64,000 bases of DNA from Thermoclostridium sp036562185 (lineage in GTDB: Bacteria; Bacillota; Clostridia; DSM-8532): positions 19,391 through 83,390 of the forward strand of contig DATCKN010000012.1 of the NCBI GenBank assembly GCA_036562185.1, written 5' to 3'. Below the pieces are notes generated by a model that saw nothing but the letters and a program-made list of their open reading frames with translations, was not told the origin of the DNA and did no database searches. Both the position numbers and the translations under genes were made by a program. Shown here piece by piece: positions 62,478-64,000 of this stretch; positions within the stretch are counted from its first letter, which is position 1, and each line of letters begins with the position of its first letter.

Positions 62478-63410
62478 ATGAGTAAAGTAGCATTTGTTTT
62501 TCCGGGACAGGGAGCTCAATATATTGGAATGGCGAAGGAAATATGCAGCCAATACCCTGAATCTGCCCAAGTTTTTAAAGAAGCTTCTGAAGCACTCGGC
62601 TTTGATATTGAAGATATGGTGTTTAACGGTGACGAGGAAACATTAAGAATAACCGAAAATACCCAACCTGCGATAGTCACTGCAAGCATTGCATGCCTTA
62701 AGCCCCTTATGAAGGAGGGAATTAATGCCGATTTTACTGCAGGCTTAAGCCTTGGAGAATATGCCGCCCATGTATATTCAGGTACTTTTTCATTTGAAGA
62801 TGCAGTAAGGCTTTTACGAAAGCGCGGAAGGTTTATGCAGGAGGCAGTTCCTCTCGGCGTAGGTTCCATGGTGGCAATATTAGGCCTTTCAAGGGAACAA
62901 GTACTGGATGCATGTGCTCAGGCAAGGGAAGAAGGGGTTGTAGAACCGGCCAACTTTAATTGCCCGGGACAGATTGTAATATCAGGAGAGGCAAAAGCTG
63001 TTGAAAAAGCCCAGGCAATTGCCATTGAACTGGGTGCGAAAAGAGCAGTGCCGTTGGCTGTAAGCGCTCCGTTCCATTGTAGTTTATTGGTTTCTGCCGG
63101 TGAAAAATTAAAGGCAGAACTTGAGCAAGTGGAGTTACACGAAATGAAAGTGCCTGTTGTTGCAAATGTTAATGGTGAAATTGTACCGTCTGTCGACTAT
63201 GTAAGGGAATCATTGTATAAGCAGGTGTCGAGCCCTGTTTTGTGGGAAGACTGTGTAAGAACAATGATTGGAAAAGGTGTGGACACATTTGTTGAAATTG
63301 GTCCTGGAAAAGTACTTAGCGGGTTCATAAAGAAAATTGACAAGAACGTAAAAACGCTTAATGTGGAAGATTTGGCTTCTCTTGAAAATACATTGCGGGA
63401 GTTGGCTTAA
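62478..63410 (+). CDS. fabD: Malonyl-CoA-ACP transacylase
   Basis: Transfers malonyl from CoA to acyl carrier protein. The product has 310 residues. It begins SKVAFVFPGQGAQYIGM. The nucleophile is Ser91 in TAGLSLGEYAA and the catalytic His lies in SAPFHCSLL. ACGGAGG precedes the start. It is 20 bp after fabH. Confidence 0.98.
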   Translation: MSKVAFVFPGQGAQYIGMAKEICSQYPESAQVFKEASEALGFDIEDMVFNGDEETLRITENTQPAIVTASIACLKPLMKEGINADFTAGLSLGEYAAHVYSGTFSFEDAVRLLRKRGRFMQEAVPLGVGSMVAILGLSREQVLDACAQAREEGVVEPANFNCPGQIVISGEAKAVEKAQAIAIELGAKRAVPLAVSAPFHCSLLVSAGEKLKAELEQVELHEMKVPVVANVNGEIVPSVDYVRESLYKQVSSPVLWEDCVRTMIGKGVDTFVEIGPGKVLSGFIKKIDKNVKTLNVEDLASLENTLRELA

Positions 63411-63468
63411 GATTTAATATCAAGGTTTTTATGTTTAGTATATCGTATATAAAAGGAGTGGTACCGGG

Positions 63469-64000
63469 ATGGATTTTACAGGTAAAACCGTTGTTGTTAC
63501 CGGATCAAGCAGGGGAATCGGAAAGGCAATAGCTGAAAAATTTGCCATGCTTGGAGCCAATGTGGTCATTAACGGTACTTCGAAAACCATTTTTGAAACC
63601 GAGAAAGAGTTTGCCGAAAAAGGCTTTAGCGTTAAAGCTTTTGAAGGCGATATAAGCGTTGCTGAAAATGCAAAGGCTCTTATAGATTTTGCAGTGGAAA
63701 CCTTTGGCACAGTTGACGTTTTGGTCAATAATGCAGGCATAACCAGGGATAAGCTGCTGGCCAGAATGAGCGATGAGGATTGGGCTGCCGTCCTTGACGT
63801 GAACCTGAAAAGTGCGTTTTTATGTACGAAAGCTGTAACCAGAATTATGATGAAGCAAAAGCACGGGGCAATAATCAATATTTCCTCGGTAGTGGGAGTT
63901 ACGGGAAATGCAGGGCAGGCAAATTACGCAGCATCAAAAGCAGGTTTGATAGGTTTTACGAAGTCTGTTGCCAAGGAACTTGGTTCATGGGGAATAACCT
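63469..64000 (+). CDS. fabG: 3-oxoacyl-ACP reductase, 3'-truncated by the window edge
   Basis: NADPH-dependent reductase of the elongation cycle, SDR family. AAAGGAGTGG precedes ATG 63469, and the frame stays open to the last base (about 177 of roughly 247 residues). Seen: TGSSRGIGKAIAEKF (cofactor loop), DVLVNNAGITRDKLL, the catalytic serine in IINISSVVGVTGNAGQ, and YAASKAGLIGFTKS with the Tyr-x3-Lys pair. It lies 58 bp after fabD in the same operon. Confidence 0.97.
   Translation, partial: MDFTGKTVVVTGSSRGIGKAIAEKFAMLGANVVINGTSKTIFETEKEFAEKGFSVKAFEGDISVAENAKALIDFAVETFGTVDVLVNNAGITRDKLLARMSDEDWAAVLDVNLKSAFLCTKAVTRIMMKQKHGAIINISSVVGVTGNAGQANYAASKAGLIGFTKSVAKELGSWGIT

Noticed and set aside
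1..64000. tRNA, rRNA, CRISPR arrays, intact transposases, prophage genes
   Set aside because: Read for on both strands; no T-arm-like sequences in tRNA context, no repeat-spacer arrays, and no transposase, integrase or phage structural genes were found.

Overview
The window is chromosomal DNA of a low-GC, anaerobic, plant-polysaccharide-degrading Clostridia. The closest match in style is the cellulolytic Clostridium cluster III (Ruminiclostridium/Acetivibrio relatives). This is inferred from gene content, frequent GTG and TTG starts, strong GGAGG ribosome binding sites and SigA-type promoters. No species is claimed. Most genes lie on the + strand. I saw no tRNA, rRNA, CRISPR array, intact insertion sequence or prophage.

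Layout. 1-14.2 kb is mostly housekeeping: the end of pgi, a soluble histidine kinase, infC-rpmI-rplT behind an L20-type leader, the c-di-AMP cyclase cdaA with its regulator cdaR, a phosphate-uptake block (NptA-type Na/Pi carrier, Pit carrier, DUF47/PhoU-like protein), glmM, a GNAT and a UvrD-like helicase. 14.4-32.6 kb is an accessory carbohydrate island. It holds two GH43 arabinan enzymes, a 977-residue binding protein fused to carbohydrate-binding-like modules, two permease pairs, three membrane or exported proteins of unclear role (NHL/TPR, Yip1-like, DUF5696-like), a second binding lipoprotein, a GH26 mannanase lipoprotein and a decayed GH130 phosphorylase. There is no ATPase gene in the island, so a shared MsmX-type ATPase elsewhere must drive the importers.

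32.7-47.4 kb is mixed metabolism: an HD hydrolase, a two-gene acyl-CoA-dehydratase-activase system without a classical dehydratase, a sirtuin, a CapA-like protein, an IlvD/Edd dehydratase paired with a DapA-family aldolase (probably sugar-acid catabolism), a free-methionine-sulfoxide reductase, a YggT protein, a ferritin-like protein, an EamA transporter and citrate synthase. 47.8-64 kb returns to housekeeping: smc-ftsY, guaB, tepA-ylzJ, serA behind a tandem glycine riboswitch, rimO-pgsA, and the fatty-acid operon fapR-plsX-fabH-fabD-fabG, which runs off the right edge.

The strongest leads are the carbohydrate island (an uncharacterised ABC/NHL/Yip1/DUF5696 machine), the orphan activase pair, the glycine riboswitch on serA, the probable AUU start of infC beneath a refoldable leader, the GH130 pseudogene, and an odd GC-rich non-coding block at 55.33-55.65 kb. 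That block is bounded by 19-bp direct repeats and shares an 18-nt sequence with the break point of the GH130 remnant.
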